Of a stretch of 64,000 nt of DNA, positions 50,454 to 62,009 are shown piece by piece (positions within the stretch are counted from its first letter, which is position 1; every line of letters begins with the position of its first letter). This DNA comes from Saccharothrix luteola (GTDB taxonomy: Bacteria > Actinomycetota > Actinomycetes > Mycobacteriales > Pseudonocardiaceae). The notes under the pieces were generated by a model, which made no database searches, was not told the origin of the DNA, and saw nothing but the letters and a program-made list of their open reading frames with translations. The translations under genes and the position numbers were made by a program. The stretch spans positions 58,174 through 122,173 of the forward strand of contig NZ_JAJHUO010000031.1 of the NCBI RefSeq assembly GCF_020859565.1. Direction: 5' to 3'.

Positions 50454-52124
50454 TCAGCGCGCGGGTTCGATCGACAGCGCGTGCCGGAAGTGGTCGGCCG
50501 GGTCCCAGCGCTTCTTGACCTGCTGGAGGCGCGAGTAGTTCTCCCGGTAGTACAACGCCTGCCAGGGCACGCCGGAGCGGTTGAACTCGGGCGCGGCGAC
50601 GTCGTTGTCCGGGTAGTTGATGTAGCAGCCGTCGGCGTGCTCGCCCGGCACCGGGACGCCGCCGGTCGCGGCGAACATGCCGCGGTAGGTCTCGCGGGCC
50701 CACGCGATGTGGAAGTCGTCGTCCTCGGCGGAGTTCCAGAACGTCTGGAGGCACATCTTGAACGCCGAGTCGCGCTGGGCGTGCGCCGTCGCGCCGCGCT
50801 CGGGCGCGTTCACCCGGCCGCCGAAGGACAGCAGCACCAGCATGGTGTCCGGGTTGGTGAAGTCCTCGCCGGTCATGCCGCGGTACAGCGCCGCGCACTG
50901 CTCGTCGGTGAACGCCTTGCGCAGGTAAGCGGACTTGTGCACGCCGCGCGAGGTGGGGTCGGTGATGGTGGGGTTGTTGGTGCCCACCAGTCGGGCGGCC
51001 TGCAACCACGGCAGTTCGCGCGGCTCGCCCAGGTCGATCGGGAGCCTGCCCAGTTCGCCGATCGGGGCCTTCGCCGGTCGCGGTCGTGCCGCCACGCCCT
51101 CGGTGATGGCGGCGAGGTAGTCGTCGAGCATCCGGCGCGCGTTCGGCGCGGTCGCGTCGACCTGGGTGAACATGCCCATGCTGCCGTGCGCGCGGTGGCT
51201 GACGTTGAACAGGCTGGACACCGCGGTGGTCGCGGAGCCGGGGTCGGCGTTGCGCTCGTGCCACGTGCCGAAGTTCCGCACGAGCCGGGTGAACGACGCC
51301 TGGTCCAGTTCGTCCCAGTCGAACTCGACCGCGCTGACGAGCACGGTGGAGGGCGGGGACACGAGTTGGTCCGCGGGGTCCGTGCCGCGCGCGTCCGGGG
51401 AGCGGAACCAGTACCGGGTGATCACGCCGAAGTTGCCGCCGCCCGCGCCGGTGTGGCCCCACCAGAGGTCGCGGTTGGGGTCGTCGGCTTCACGGGTCGC
51501 CACGACGGTCCGCACGCCGCCGCGCGCGTCGACCGTCACGACCTCCACCGCGTAGAGGTGGTCGACGGTCAGGCCCTGCGCCCGGGAGAGCAGCCCGTAC
51601 CCGCCGCCCGCGACGTGGCCCGCGATGCCGACGCTCCAGCAGACACCGCCGGGGATCGTGACGTGCCATCCCTTGTACAGCGCCTCGTACACGTTGGTGA
51701 GCCGCGCCCCGGACTGCACGCAGAACGCGCGCATCCGCTCGTCGTAGTAGACGTCCGTCATCGCCGAGACGTCGAGGATGACCTCGATCTCCGGGTTGCA
51801 GACGAAGTCGGAGAAGCAGTGGCCGCCACCGCGGACGGACACCCGCTTGCCCGCCCGGACGGCGTCGCGCACGGCGTTCTCCGCGTCGGCCGTCGAGGTG
51901 ATCAGCTTCACGTACTCGGGACGGGCGACGAACCGCTGGTTGTTGCCCGTCATCAGGTCGGGGTAGCGGGGGTCGCCCGGTCGCACGACCGGGCCGGGAG
52001 GGACGGCCGCCGCGGTCCCCGGCTCGGCGGTGGCCATCGGGATCGTGCTCCCTGCCGCCGCGCCTCCCAAGAGCGCGGCGGCGCCGGATAAGACGGATCG
52101 GCGCGTCAAGCCGTTCTCGCGCAT
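50454..52124 (-). CDS. Tat-exported BBE-type FAD-linked oxidase with bicovalent flavin
   Basis: A 556-residue flavoprotein. Residues 1-33 form a Tat signal (TRRSVLSGAAALLGGAA). The FAD domain shows H102 in RGGGHCF and C162 in IPGGVCWSVGIAGH, the His and Cys that tether FAD covalently at two points in berberine-bridge-type and glucooligosaccharide oxidases. The C-terminal BBE motif is present (CYINYPDND, YYRENYSRLQQVKKRWDP). Such enzymes oxidise sugars, alcohols or alkaloids with O2. ATG 52124 has GTGGAG upstream. It lies 100 bp from the epimerase operon on the same strand and could feed oxidised sugars to it, but its export makes that uncertain. Confidence 0.88.
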   Translation of the reverse strand: MRENGLTRRSVLSGAAALLGGAAAGSTIPMATAEPGTAAAVPPGPVVRPGDPRYPDLMTGNNQRFVARPEYVKLITSTADAENAVRDAVRAGKRVSVRGGGHCFSDFVCNPEIEVILDVSAMTDVYYDERMRAFCVQSGARLTNVYEALYKGWHVTIPGGVCWSVGIAGHVAGGGYGLLSRAQGLTVDHLYAVEVVTVDARGGVRTVVATREADDPNRDLWWGHTGAGGGNFGVITRYWFRSPDARGTDPADQLVSPPSTVLVSAVEFDWDELDQASFTRLVRNFGTWHERNADPGSATTAVSSLFNVSHRAHGSMGMFTQVDATAPNARRMLDDYLAAITEGVAARPRPAKAPIGELGRLPIDLGEPRELPWLQAARLVGTNNPTITDPTSRGVHKSAYLRKAFTDEQCAALYRGMTGEDFTNPDTMLVLLSFGGRVNAPERGATAHAQRDSAFKMCLQTFWNSAEDDDFHIAWARETYRGMFAATGGVPVPGEHADGCYINYPDNDVAAPEFNRSGVPWQALYYRENYSRLQQVKKRWDPADHFRHALSIEPAR

Positions 52125-52185
52125 GTCTGCTCCACTCTCCTTTCTGGAGGACTTCGTCTTCGGTGCGGTCGGATGTGCGGTGCGG

Positions 52186-53355
52186 TCAGATGTGCGCCGG
52201 CACCGGTGTGGCGGCCCTGCGCCGGTCGAGCCGGTGTGCGGCAACGGCCACCGCCAGCCCCGACAGGGCGAGCAGCCCGCCGACCCAGTTCGGCGCGGTG
52301 TAGCCCAACCCGCCGTCGATGGCCACGCCGCCGAGCCACGCGCCCAGGGCGTTGCCCAGGTTGAACGAGGCGATGTTCGCCGCCGACGCCAGCGCGGGCG
52401 CGCCCTCGGCCTGCTGCATGACCCGCATCTGCAACGGTGGCACGGTGGCGAAACCGGCCGCGCCGAACAGCAGGATGGTGACGGCCGCCTGCCACTGGCT
52501 GTGCGCGGTGAACACGAACGCGAACAGCACCGCCGCGAGCAGCGAGAGGATCACGAACAGGCTGCGCATCACGCTCCGGTCGGCTGCCCGTCCGCCCACC
52601 ACGTTGCCCACGCACAACCCCGCGCCGAACAGGATCAGCAACCAGGTCACCGCGCCGGCGGAGAACCCGGCGACCTCCGTCATCATCGGCGCTATGTAGG
52701 TGAACGACGCGAACACGCCCGCGAAGCCCAACGTGGTCATCGCCAGCGCCAGCCACACCTGGGGCCGGGCGAACGCCGCCAGCTCGCGGCGCAGGCCGGT
52801 GTCCGGTCGAGGGGTGGCGGGCACCAGCGCGGCGATGCCGATCAGGCCCAGCACGCCGAGCGCGGTCACCGCCCAGAACGTCGAGCGCCAACCCCACTCC
52901 TGGCCCAGCGCGGTGCCCAGCGGGACCCCCAGCACGTTGGACACGGTCAACCCGGTGAACATCATCGCGATGGCGCTGGCCTTGCGGTGCGGCGCCACGA
53001 GTTCGGCGGCCACCACCGACCCGATGCCGAAGAACGCGCCGTGGCACAGCGCCGCGACCGCCCGGCCGACCATCAGCAGCGCGTAGTCGTCCGCGACCGC
53101 GCACAGCGCGTTGCCCGCGATGAACACCGCCATCAGGATCATCAGCACGGCCTTGCGGGGCAGTCGCGCGCCGGCCATGGTGACCAGCGGCGCGCCCACC
53201 ACGACGCTCAGCGCGTACCCGGACACGAGCAGCCCGGCGGAGGGGATCGACACACCCAGGTCGGTGGCCACCTCGGGGAGCAACCCGACGATGACGAACT
53301 CGGTGGTGCCGATCCCGAACGCGCCGACGGCGAGGGCGATCAGTGCGAGCGGCAT
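52186..53355 (-). CDS. MFS transporter, DHA1 (drug:H+ antiporter) type
   Basis: A 389-residue protein with 12 predicted membrane segments. Typical DHA1/Ara-type text: GTTEFVIVGLLPEVATDLGV, GYALSVVVGAPLVT, GRAVAALCHGAFFGIGSVVA, FTGLTVSNVLGVPLGTALGQ. Likely exports sugars or drugs. It starts at ATG 53355, eight bases after the SDR stop, with AGGT upstream; the two are one operon. Divergent LysR gene beyond the SDR is the likely regulator. Confidence 0.92.
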   Translation of the reverse strand: MPLALIALAVGAFGIGTTEFVIVGLLPEVATDLGVSIPSAGLLVSGYALSVVVGAPLVTMAGARLPRKAVLMILMAVFIAGNALCAVADDYALLMVGRAVAALCHGAFFGIGSVVAAELVAPHRKASAIAMMFTGLTVSNVLGVPLGTALGQEWGWRSTFWAVTALGVLGLIGIAALVPATPRPDTGLRRELAAFARPQVWLALAMTTLGFAGVFASFTYIAPMMTEVAGFSAGAVTWLLILFGAGLCVGNVVGGRAADRSVMRSLFVILSLLAAVLFAFVFTAHSQWQAAVTILLFGAAGFATVPPLQMRVMQQAEGAPALASAANIASFNLGNALGAWLGGVAIDGGLGYTAPNWVGGLLALSGLAVAVAAHRLDRRRAATPVPAHI

Positions 53356-53363
53356 GGTGGACC

Positions 53364-54125
53364 TCACACCTGGCGCAGGGCGCCGCCGTCGACGGCCCAC
53401 TCGGCGCCGGTGATCTGGCCCGCCAGGGGCGAGAGCAGGAAGGCGATGACGCGGGCGACGTCGTCGGGCTTGCCGAGCCGACCGGTGGGGAGGTTGCGGA
53501 CCTCGCGCACGAAGTGCTCGACCGCCTCCTCGACGGGCAGGTCGAACTGCGTCGACAGCTGCTCGGCGAACCCGCCCGGCTCGTCCCACAGCCGGGTGCG
53601 GGTGGGGCCGGGCGACACCACGTTGGAGCGCACGCCCCGGTCGCCGAATTCGCCGGCGATCACCTTGGACACGGTCAGCATCGCGGTCTTCGACGCGGCG
53701 TAGTCGACGATCGACTTGTCCGGGAAGCGGGCCGCCTCGCTGGCGACGTGCACGATGCTGCCGCCGCCCGCGTCCAGCATCGCCGGAATGGCCACGCGGC
53801 TCATCCGCACGGCGGAGAACAGGTTGAGCTCGAAGGTCCTCAGCCACTGCTCGTCGGTGAAGTCGAGGAAACCGTCGCGGGACTCGAGACCGCCCACGTT
53901 GTTCACCAGGCCGTCGAGCCGGCCGTGTCGTTCGAGCACGGTGTCCACGACCGATCGCGCGGCGTCGGGATCGGTGAGGTCGGCGGCGACGCCGCTGTCC
54001 AGCGGCTTGCGGGCCACGCCGACGGCGGTCGCGCCCTCGTCGGTGAGCAGTCGGACCACGGCCTCGCCGATACCGGCGGAGGCGCCGGTCACCACGAAGA
54101 CCTTGCCGGTCAGTTCCAGGTCCAC
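53364..54125 (-). CDS. SDR family oxidoreductase, first gene of the SDR-MFS operon
   Basis: A 253-residue classical SDR: TGASAGIGEA (12-19 region), NNVGG, catalytic Ser in IVHVASEAA, YxxxK in YAASKTAM, SPGPTRTRLWDEPG. GTG 54125 has GGAGG upstream; GTG 54164 would add 13 residues. Substrate unknown. It is co-transcribed with an MFS exporter and divergent from a LysR regulator, a common set-up for an inducible detoxification or modification-and-export pair. Confidence 0.88.
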   Translation of the reverse strand: MDLELTGKVFVVTGASAGIGEAVVRLLTDEGATAVGVARKPLDSGVAADLTDPDAARSVVDTVLERHGRLDGLVNNVGGLESRDGFLDFTDEQWLRTFELNLFSAVRMSRVAIPAMLDAGGGSIVHVASEAARFPDKSIVDYAASKTAMLTVSKVIAGEFGDRGVRSNVVSPGPTRTRLWDEPGGFAEQLSTQFDLPVEEAVEHFVREVRNLPTGRLGKPDDVARVIAFLLSPLAGQITGAEWAVDGGALRQV

Positions 54126-54226
54126 GGCAAGCCCCTCCTCCCAAGTAGTCGGTGTGCCACCCACTATTGCGAATCGGCGCGCGGAATTCGAAGTAGAGTT
54201 GCTGTTCGCTGGGATAAAATGCGCTT
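54126..54226. promoter_or_regulatory. divergent SDR/LysR promoter region
   Basis: Contains TAAAAT (54215-54220) as a -10 box seven bases before ATG 54227, suggesting a leaderless lysR message. TTGCGAA and TTCGAA (about 54165-54192) form an inverted motif that could be the LysR site. Confidence 0.45.
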
Positions 54227-55138
54227 ATGTTTACTCTCCGTCAGCTGGAAAGCCTCACCGCAATCGTCGACGAAGGCTCGTTCACGGCCGCGGCGGACAC
54301 GCTCGGCGTGACGCAGCCCGCTCTTTCCCACCAGATCCGTTCACTCGAACGGGCTATCGGCATCCAGGTGTTGGAGCGCTTACCCCGCTCGGTCCGCCTG
54401 ACCACGGCGGGCCGAGCGTTCCTGCCCCACGCCCGTGCCGCGCTGGCGGCGGTCGACAGGGGTTCCCGCGCGGCGCGGCAGGCGGTCGAGCTGGAGGCCG
54501 CCGAATTGGGCGTGGCGACGGTCTACTCGATCAGCCTGGGCGTGCTGCCACCCGTGCTGCGCGCGTGGCGGCAGCAGCACGGCAGCACGCAGGTCCGGCT
54601 GTTCGAGCACCGGCACGCGGACAACCTGCGCAACGCCATGCTGGCGGGCCAGGCCGACCTGGCGATCGGCCCCGTCCCGGTGGACTGGCCGGGTCAGGTG
54701 GTGCCGCTGGGTGACGAGGAGTTCGTGATCGTGCTGCCGTTCGACGACCCGGACGTGGGGCCGGACGACACCACCGTCGACATGGCCCTGCTGGCGCATC
54801 GCAACTGGGTGCACTTCGCCCCGGACAACGGCCTGGCCGCCCTGCTGGACGAGGTGTGCGCGAGGGCGGGGTTCCAGCCCAGGGTGGCCGTGCGGGCCGA
54901 GCAGACGGCCGCCGCGCCGATCCTGGCCGCGGCCGGCCTGGGCCCGACCCTCATCCCGCTCAACATCATCCCGCTGAACTTCGACGGCCGCCTGCTCCGC
55001 CCGGACCCGCCGGTGCGCCGGACGATGTCGGTGTACACGCGGCACGGCGACGAGCCGGTGGTCGGCGCGTTCATCTCGACACTGGTCCGTACCGTGGACT
55101 TGATTCCCAACCACCTGCGTGCGGCCCTGAGGTTTTGA
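54227..55138 (+). CDS. LysR family transcriptional regulator
   Basis: A 303-residue LysR-type regulator: N-terminal winged HTH (1-60: FTLRQLESLTAIVDEGSFTA, LGVTQPALSHQIRSLE) and a substrate-binding domain (AGQADLAIGPVP, FVIVLPFDDP, LGPTLIPLNIIPLNF). It probably controls the divergent SDR-MFS operon and itself. The start ATG 54227 begins exactly at the HTH. Its 3' end abuts an IS remnant at 55140. Confidence 0.9.
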   Translation: MFTLRQLESLTAIVDEGSFTAAADTLGVTQPALSHQIRSLERAIGIQVLERLPRSVRLTTAGRAFLPHARAALAAVDRGSRAARQAVELEAAELGVATVYSISLGVLPPVLRAWRQQHGSTQVRLFEHRHADNLRNAMLAGQADLAIGPVPVDWPGQVVPLGDEEFVIVLPFDDPDVGPDDTTVDMALLAHRNWVHFAPDNGLAALLDEVCARAGFQPRVAVRAEQTAAAPILAAAGLGPTLIPLNIIPLNFDGRLLRPDPPVRRTMSVYTRHGDEPVVGAFISTLVRTVDLIPNHLRAALRF

Positions 55139-55139
55139 G

Positions 55140-55346
55140 CTATTGAGGGCGTGGAAGAAGTCGCAGGCGATTGAGCACACGCCGTACGGTCGAGTCGGCT
55201 ACCCGGTGGCCGAGCTTGAGCAGCTCGCCTTGGATCCGGCGGTAGCCCCAGCCCGGTGTCACCAACCGGTGCTCGCGCAGCCGACGGGGAAGTCGGCGAA
55301 CCAGCGCGGCGGGCACAACTCGATCGGGTCGTGGTGGCGGCCGGCT
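55140..55346 (-). mobile_element. integrase-type transposase fragment with internal deletion
   Basis: Minus-strand text PDRVVPAALVRRLPRRLREH, RLVTPG joins directly to WGYRRIQGELLKLGHRVADS. About 60 residues that separate these motifs in family B-type transposases are missing. The fragment ends at the start of the truncated lipoprotein gene. Confidence 0.75.
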
Positions 55347-55349
55347 TAG

Positions 55350-55952
55350 GATTCCGCGTCGTGCTCCTTTCTGCCGGCCGCTCTGCTTTGCCTGCCGCTG
55401 CTGTGGGTGTCGGCGTGCACGACGTCGCCGCCCGCGTCGCCCGCCACGCTGTCGTCCTCCTCGGGTCCGGCCCCGTGGGTGTCGGTCACCCAGCAGGCGG
55501 AGACGGTCCGTCCCGACGAGTTGGCCACCGACCGGCCGAATCGGATCGCGGCGGACGCCGACGTGTGCGCGTTGCTCACCGAGCAGGAGATCACGGCCGC
55601 CACGGGCGCGCCCTTCGCGAGAACGGGCCGGCCACTGCCGGGCACGTTGTGCCTGTGGCAGCTCGGCGACGCGGTGGACGACCGCGGAACTCCCACCGAG
55701 ACGCTGACGCTGACCTCCGCGCTGCCGGGAGGGTGGCTCGGCGAGGAACAAGGCGTCGTCGGCGGGTACCCGACCCGCAGGCAGGTCGGGGACGGACTCT
55801 GCACCCTCAAGGTCGGATTGCGCCGTCCGGACGCCCCGACCGACAAGGTGGTACTCACGGTGGGCCTGCACCTCACCGACAAGTCCGTCGACCCGTGCCC
55901 CGCCACGCAGACGCTCGCGGAAACCGCCTTGAGCCGGGTCCCCAACGCTTGA
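55350..55952 (+). pseudogene. DUF3558-like lipoprotein, start codon lost at an IS junction
   Basis: The frame begins right after a TAG at 55347-55349 and encodes a full lipoprotein signal (FLPAALLCLPLLWVSAC, lipobox VSAC) and a mature domain with DADVCALLTEQEITAATGAP, LCLWQLGD, LCTLKVGLRR and DPCPATQTLAETAL, a DUF3558-type cell-surface lipoprotein of Pseudonocardiaceae and relatives. No ATG, GTG or TTG precedes the signal peptide; the first is GTG 55407, inside the lipobox. The native start was apparently removed when the IS fragment joined. CTG 55371 might still serve. Otherwise the gene is dead. Confidence 0.7.
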
Positions 55953-56132
55953 ACAGAGCCAGTCCGCGCGAGGACGCGTCCTGGCCGCTGCTGCCTCGAC
56001 GCAGTTGGTGAACACGCGCGGAGGGCGCAGACTCGTTCGGAGAGGGCGAACTTCAGCGAATGGTGGTGCCTGCCTGCGTGAAGCGTCCGCCGGGAATCAT
56101 GGGCCGATGTGATCGGTGTTGTTCCGGTGATG

Positions 56133-56310
56133 TCAGTGAACGGGCAGGAGGCGGCTGGTGGCGGTGGTGAAGCCGAGTGTCGCTCCGCCTCCGGCCCGGT
56201 TCCCGGCGAAGGTGGTTCCGCCGTGGGCTTCGGCGATGCCGGCCACGATGGCCAGGCCGAGCCCGGAGTCGGCCACATGGTCCGACCCGCGGTCAGGTGG
56301 CTGAGTGTTC
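56133..56310 (-). pseudogene. C-terminal tail of a sensor histidine kinase
   Basis: Minus-strand text GSDHVADSGLGLAIVAGIAE, AHGGTTFAGNRAGGGATLG is the G2-box end of a histidine kinase ATPase domain (consensus GxGLGLAIVxxIxxxHGG). Its N-terminal side is joined to transposase sequence, so only about 55 residues remain. Confidence 0.75.
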
Positions 56311-56311
56311 G

Positions 56312-56520
56312 TACTCGTTAAGCAGTCCGCCGAGAACTGGTCGGCGGCGTACCGACATGCGGTCCGGCTCTGCGATCGTTCGGTCTGGTCGTCGTGGCGA
56401 GAATTGAGTGCTCGGTGTGGTCGGCGGTGGTCGTAGTGAATCGCGTAGCGGTTCAGTACCGCCTCCAGGTGGTGTTCGTTGATGATGAGCAGTCGGTCGG
56501 TGACTTCGCGTCCGACGGTG
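56312..56520 (-). mobile_element. integrase-type transposase C-terminal fragment
   Basis: Minus-strand text EVTDRLLIINEHHLEAVLNR, YAIHYDHRRPHRALN is the C-terminal end of an integrase-type transposase (consensus LxxYNxHRPHxAL). It continues into CRYAADQFSADCL, resembling the extreme ends of the window's other integrase elements. Spliced into the histidine kinase gene. Confidence 0.75.
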
Positions 56521-56940
56521 CCGACGTCTCCGATCGGCGGTCGCCTCGTCAGGTGGGTGCCGAATTCGGTGGCGTCCAGAGCTTCGACATCTCTCCCGAC
56601 GGCGACAAGGTGATCACGAGAGCGGAGGGCGAACTCCACGTGTCCGATGTGGATGGAGGCAATCCAGTCGTGCTGCCGCAACCCGGGGGAGATCCGGGCC
56701 GAGAACGTCGCTGAGCTCCCGTTGCCGGACCGGGACTCCGGCAACGCCGACCAGTTGACGTTCAGCCCGAACGGCAACAGAACCGCTGTCGTCGCACCCG
56801 GCGCCGACGCCGGCCCTCGCGGGAAGGGGATCCCCGGCGGCACGGTCCGCGTCCGGAAACCCGCCGACCCCGGCGAGCCTCGGGCGATGGCCGCGCTGAC
56901 CGGACATGCCGGCGGTGCGACCGTCACCAGCTTCCGCGCG
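56520..56940 (+). pseudogene. WD40-like propeller gene remnant
   Basis: Plus-strand text FDISPDGDKVITRAEGELHV and SDVDGGNPVVLPQPGG, then after a frameshift LTFSPNGNRTAVVAPGADAG, TVRVRKPADPGEP and AALTGHAGGATVTSF, resembles blades of a WD40 propeller as found at the C-terminus of large actinobacterial regulators or proteases. Broken by at least one frameshift and without start. Confidence 0.4.
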
Positions 56941-57092
56941 GCCTCGGCGACGAGGGTGTCGGGTCGTCCGAGCTGGTCGGTGACCTTTCAGGCGACGGCC
57001 TGCGGGAAGCGGCTTCCGAGCAGCCGGGCCCGCGGTCCGCGCAGGTAGTCGAGTCGTCGCTCGACGCCTGGTCGTGAGCGTGGTGTGACCGG

Positions 57093-57779
57093 TCAGGCCG
57101 TGTCGACCGCCGCCGCGAGGAGCCGGGCGAGTTCAGCCGGCTTGGTGTGCATGGGCCAGTGGCCGGAGTCGAGGTCGACGAAGTCGAGGTGCTCGACCTC
57201 GGCGAGTTCGGGCACGTCGCCCGCGTTGATCCACTCCTTGGCCGAGGCGGGGGTGAACTCGGGGCAGATGACCACGACCGGGACCTCGAAGCGCCGCTCG
57301 TCGGTCAGCCGCACGACGCCCGTGGCCACACCGCCGGGAACGGGGATGGCGGCGGCGGCGAACGCGCGTCTGGCTTCCTCGTCGAGGTCGGCCGAGTCCG
57401 GTCCTTCGAACGGGGCCCAGCCGGGGAACGGCATGACGCCGTCCCGCAGTTCGAAGAAGTCGGCGTAGGGCTTCCCGTCGGCGGCCGGGAAGCCGCCGAC
57501 GAGGACGACCTTGGAGATCTTGTCCGGACGCGCGTCCGCGGCCAGCCAGGCCAGGGTGCAGGCGGCCGAGTGCCCGACGACCACGGGCTTGCCGGAGGTC
57601 GCGTCCACGGCGGTGAGCACGGCCGCCACCTGGTCGTCGAGCGTGGCGGAGGCAGATCCGTCACCCTGGCCGGGCAGGGTCAGCGGCACGGGGTGGTGGC
57701 CGAGCGACCGGAGTGTGGACGCGACGTCGGCCCAGGCGGACCCGTCGAGCCACAGGCCGGCGATGAGCAGGACATCCAT
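57093..57779 (-). CDS. alpha/beta hydrolase
   Basis: A 228-residue alpha/beta hydrolase: oxyanion segment LLIAGLWLDGSAW, nucleophile S71 in VVGHSAACTLAW, base His in VDLDSGHWPMHT. ATG 57779 has AAGGGGA about six bases upstream. It resembles methyl-esterase-like and salicylate-binding-like hydrolases in which the pocket is small. Stands alone; divergent from the molybdenum hydroxylase operon. Confidence 0.85.
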   Translation of the reverse strand: MDVLLIAGLWLDGSAWADVASTLRSLGHHPVPLTLPGQGDGSASATLDDQVAAVLTAVDATSGKPVVVGHSAACTLAWLAADARPDKISKVVLVGGFPAADGKPYADFFELRDGVMPFPGWAPFEGPDSADLDEEARRAFAAAAIPVPGGVATGVVRLTDERRFEVPVVVICPEFTPASAKEWINAGDVPELAEVEHLDFVDLDSGHWPMHTKPAELARLLAAAVDTA

Positions 57780-58100
57780 GATCGATCCCCTTGTTCCGGT
57801 GCGGTGCCAGGTCACCGCACTGCTTCGACACGTCACGCTAAAGGCAAATCCGGACGGTCTGCTTCCGGTTCATCGGGCGATCGCCTGGCCTGCCCGAGCG
57901 CCGAGTGATCTCAGCCCTTCCTCGCGCGCCGCCACGCTGCCAGGTCCCGCCCCCAGCGAGGGCTGACTGAAGAGTCACGGCGGCCGAACCGCGCGTCGGG
58001 AACCGCGTGATCCCTCTACCGCCGCGACGCGTAACCCGACTGAGTGCTTCCCCGCTCTTCCGGTCAGTGCCATGGTCGAGGTGGACGACAGGGGGTGACC
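57780..58100. other. divergent intergenic region
   Basis: Lies between the alpha/beta hydrolase and the molybdenum hydroxylase operon. No gene seen. It must carry both promoters; no confident -10 box was identified. Confidence 0.4.
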
Positions 58101-60445
<2,345 letters not shown>

Positions 60446-60449
<4 letters not shown>

Positions 60450-61291
60450 AGGCGGCGAGGTTCGACTACGTCCGCGCGGCCACCGCGGACATGGCGGTGG
60501 ACGCGCTCGCGCGGGGCGCCGTCGCGTTGGCGGGCGGCCAGAGCCTCATCCCGCTGCTGAACACGCGGTCGCGACGGCCGGAGGTCGTGGTCGACGTGTC
60601 CCGGTTGCCGTTGACCGGCGTCGAGCAGGACGGTTCGACGCTCGTGCTCGGGGCGCTGACCCGGCTGCGCGCCGCCGAGACGTCCCCGGTCGTGCGCCGC
60701 GCCGTGCCGCTGCTGGCCGAGGCCCTGACGCACGTCGGTCACGTGTCCGTGCGCAACCGCGGCACCGTGGGCGGCAGCGTCGCGCACGCCGACCCGGCGG
60801 CCGAACTGCCCGCGGTCTGCCTGGCGCTGGACGCGGTCTTCACGGCCCAGGGTCCCAGTGGCACAAGGGAGGTCGCCGCCCGTGACTTCTTCCGCGGCCC
60901 GCACCGCACGGCGTTGGCCTCCGACGAACTGCTCACCGGCATCCGCGTCCCACTGCCACCGCCGACCGCCCGGCACGGCATCGCCGAACTGAGCCGCCGC
61001 CCCAACGACCTGGCGATCACGGCGGTCTTCACCTCGGTCACGCTCACCGACCGCGTCGTCGCCGAGGCCCGCATCGCCGTGGCCGGTGCGGCGCCCACCC
61101 CGATCCGTGCTCACGCGGCGGAAGAGCTGCTGCGGGGCCAAGCCCTCACACCGGACGTGCTGACCGCGGCGGCGGACGCGGCGGCGGCCGCGACCGACCC
61201 CGTCGACGACGTGCACGCCCCTGCCACGTACCGCCGCGACATGACGGCGGTGCTCACCCGCAGGGCGCTGCGGCAGGCGGTGGCCGGGTGA
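60446..61291 (+). CDS. molybdenum hydroxylase FAD-binding subunit
   Basis: A 281-residue FAD subunit (CoxM/XdhB-type): AVALAGGQSLIPLLNTR, TVGGSVAHADPAAELPAVCL and a C-terminal CO_deh_flav_C domain. It passes electrons from the 2Fe-2S subunit to an acceptor. GTG 60446 overlaps the preceding stop (GTGA), as does its own end with the next start. Confidence 0.92.
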
Positions 61292-61785
61292 AGATCACCG
61301 TCACGGTCAACGGCCACACCCGCACCGCCGACTGCGAACCCCGCCGCACGCTCGCCGACTTCCTGCGCCACGATCTGGGCCTCACCGGTGTGCACGTCGG
61401 CTGCGAGCACGGCGCGTGCGGCTCGTGCACGGTCCTGCTGGACGGCGCGACGGCCCGGTCGTGCTGCGTCCTGGCGGTTCAGGCGGAGGGCAGCGAGATC
61501 ACCACGGTCGAGGGCCTGGCGACCACGTCCCTGACCCCACTGCAGGAGTCGTTCCGCCGCCACCACGCCCTGCAGTGCGGCTTCTGCACACCGGGGATCC
61601 TGGCCGTGGCGACGGAACTGCTGCGCGACAACCCCTCACCCACCGAGGCCGAGATCCGCACCGCCATCTCCGGCAACCTCTGCCGCTGCACGGGCTACCA
61701 CAACATCGTCACCGCCATCGCCGCCGCCCGCGACCAGGGCGACTCGTCGAACGCCGACACACCACCGCCGCCGCCCGGAGCCTGA
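61288..61785 (+). CDS. molybdenum hydroxylase 2Fe-2S subunit
   Basis: A 165-residue iron-sulfur subunit (CoxS/XdhC-type): plant-type cluster in GCEHGACGSCTVLLDG with a later Cys, and second cluster in CGFCTPGI with CRCTGYHNI. All eight cluster cysteines are present. It transfers electrons from the Mo site to the FAD subunit. GTG 61288 overlaps the preceding stop. The gene order L-M-S differs from the classical M-S-L. Proline-rich C-terminal tail. Confidence 0.93.
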   Translation: MKITVTVNGHTRTADCEPRRTLADFLRHDLGLTGVHVGCEHGACGSCTVLLDGATARSCCVLAVQAEGSEITTVEGLATTSLTPLQESFRRHHALQCGFCTPGILAVATELLRDNPSPTEAEIRTAISGNLCRCTGYHNIVTAIAAARDQGDSSNADTPPPPPGA

Positions 61786-62009
61786 CCACGACCCTTCCCC
61801 CAGCCCTGGCGGGCGGCTGACCGAGAGGTCGCTGGACGCCCTGCGGGCGCAGGGCCGGCTGTGGCAGAACCGCTCGTCGGACGGGTCCTGCGGTGAGTGG
61901 TGGTTCTGGGGGGTGAATCAGGCGGAGATCGGGGGGATCCCTGATGGCGGGGCGCCGGACCGCGGGCACGCTGGAGGGGTCAGCAGGCATCCGCAGTTCG
62001 AGGAGAGTC

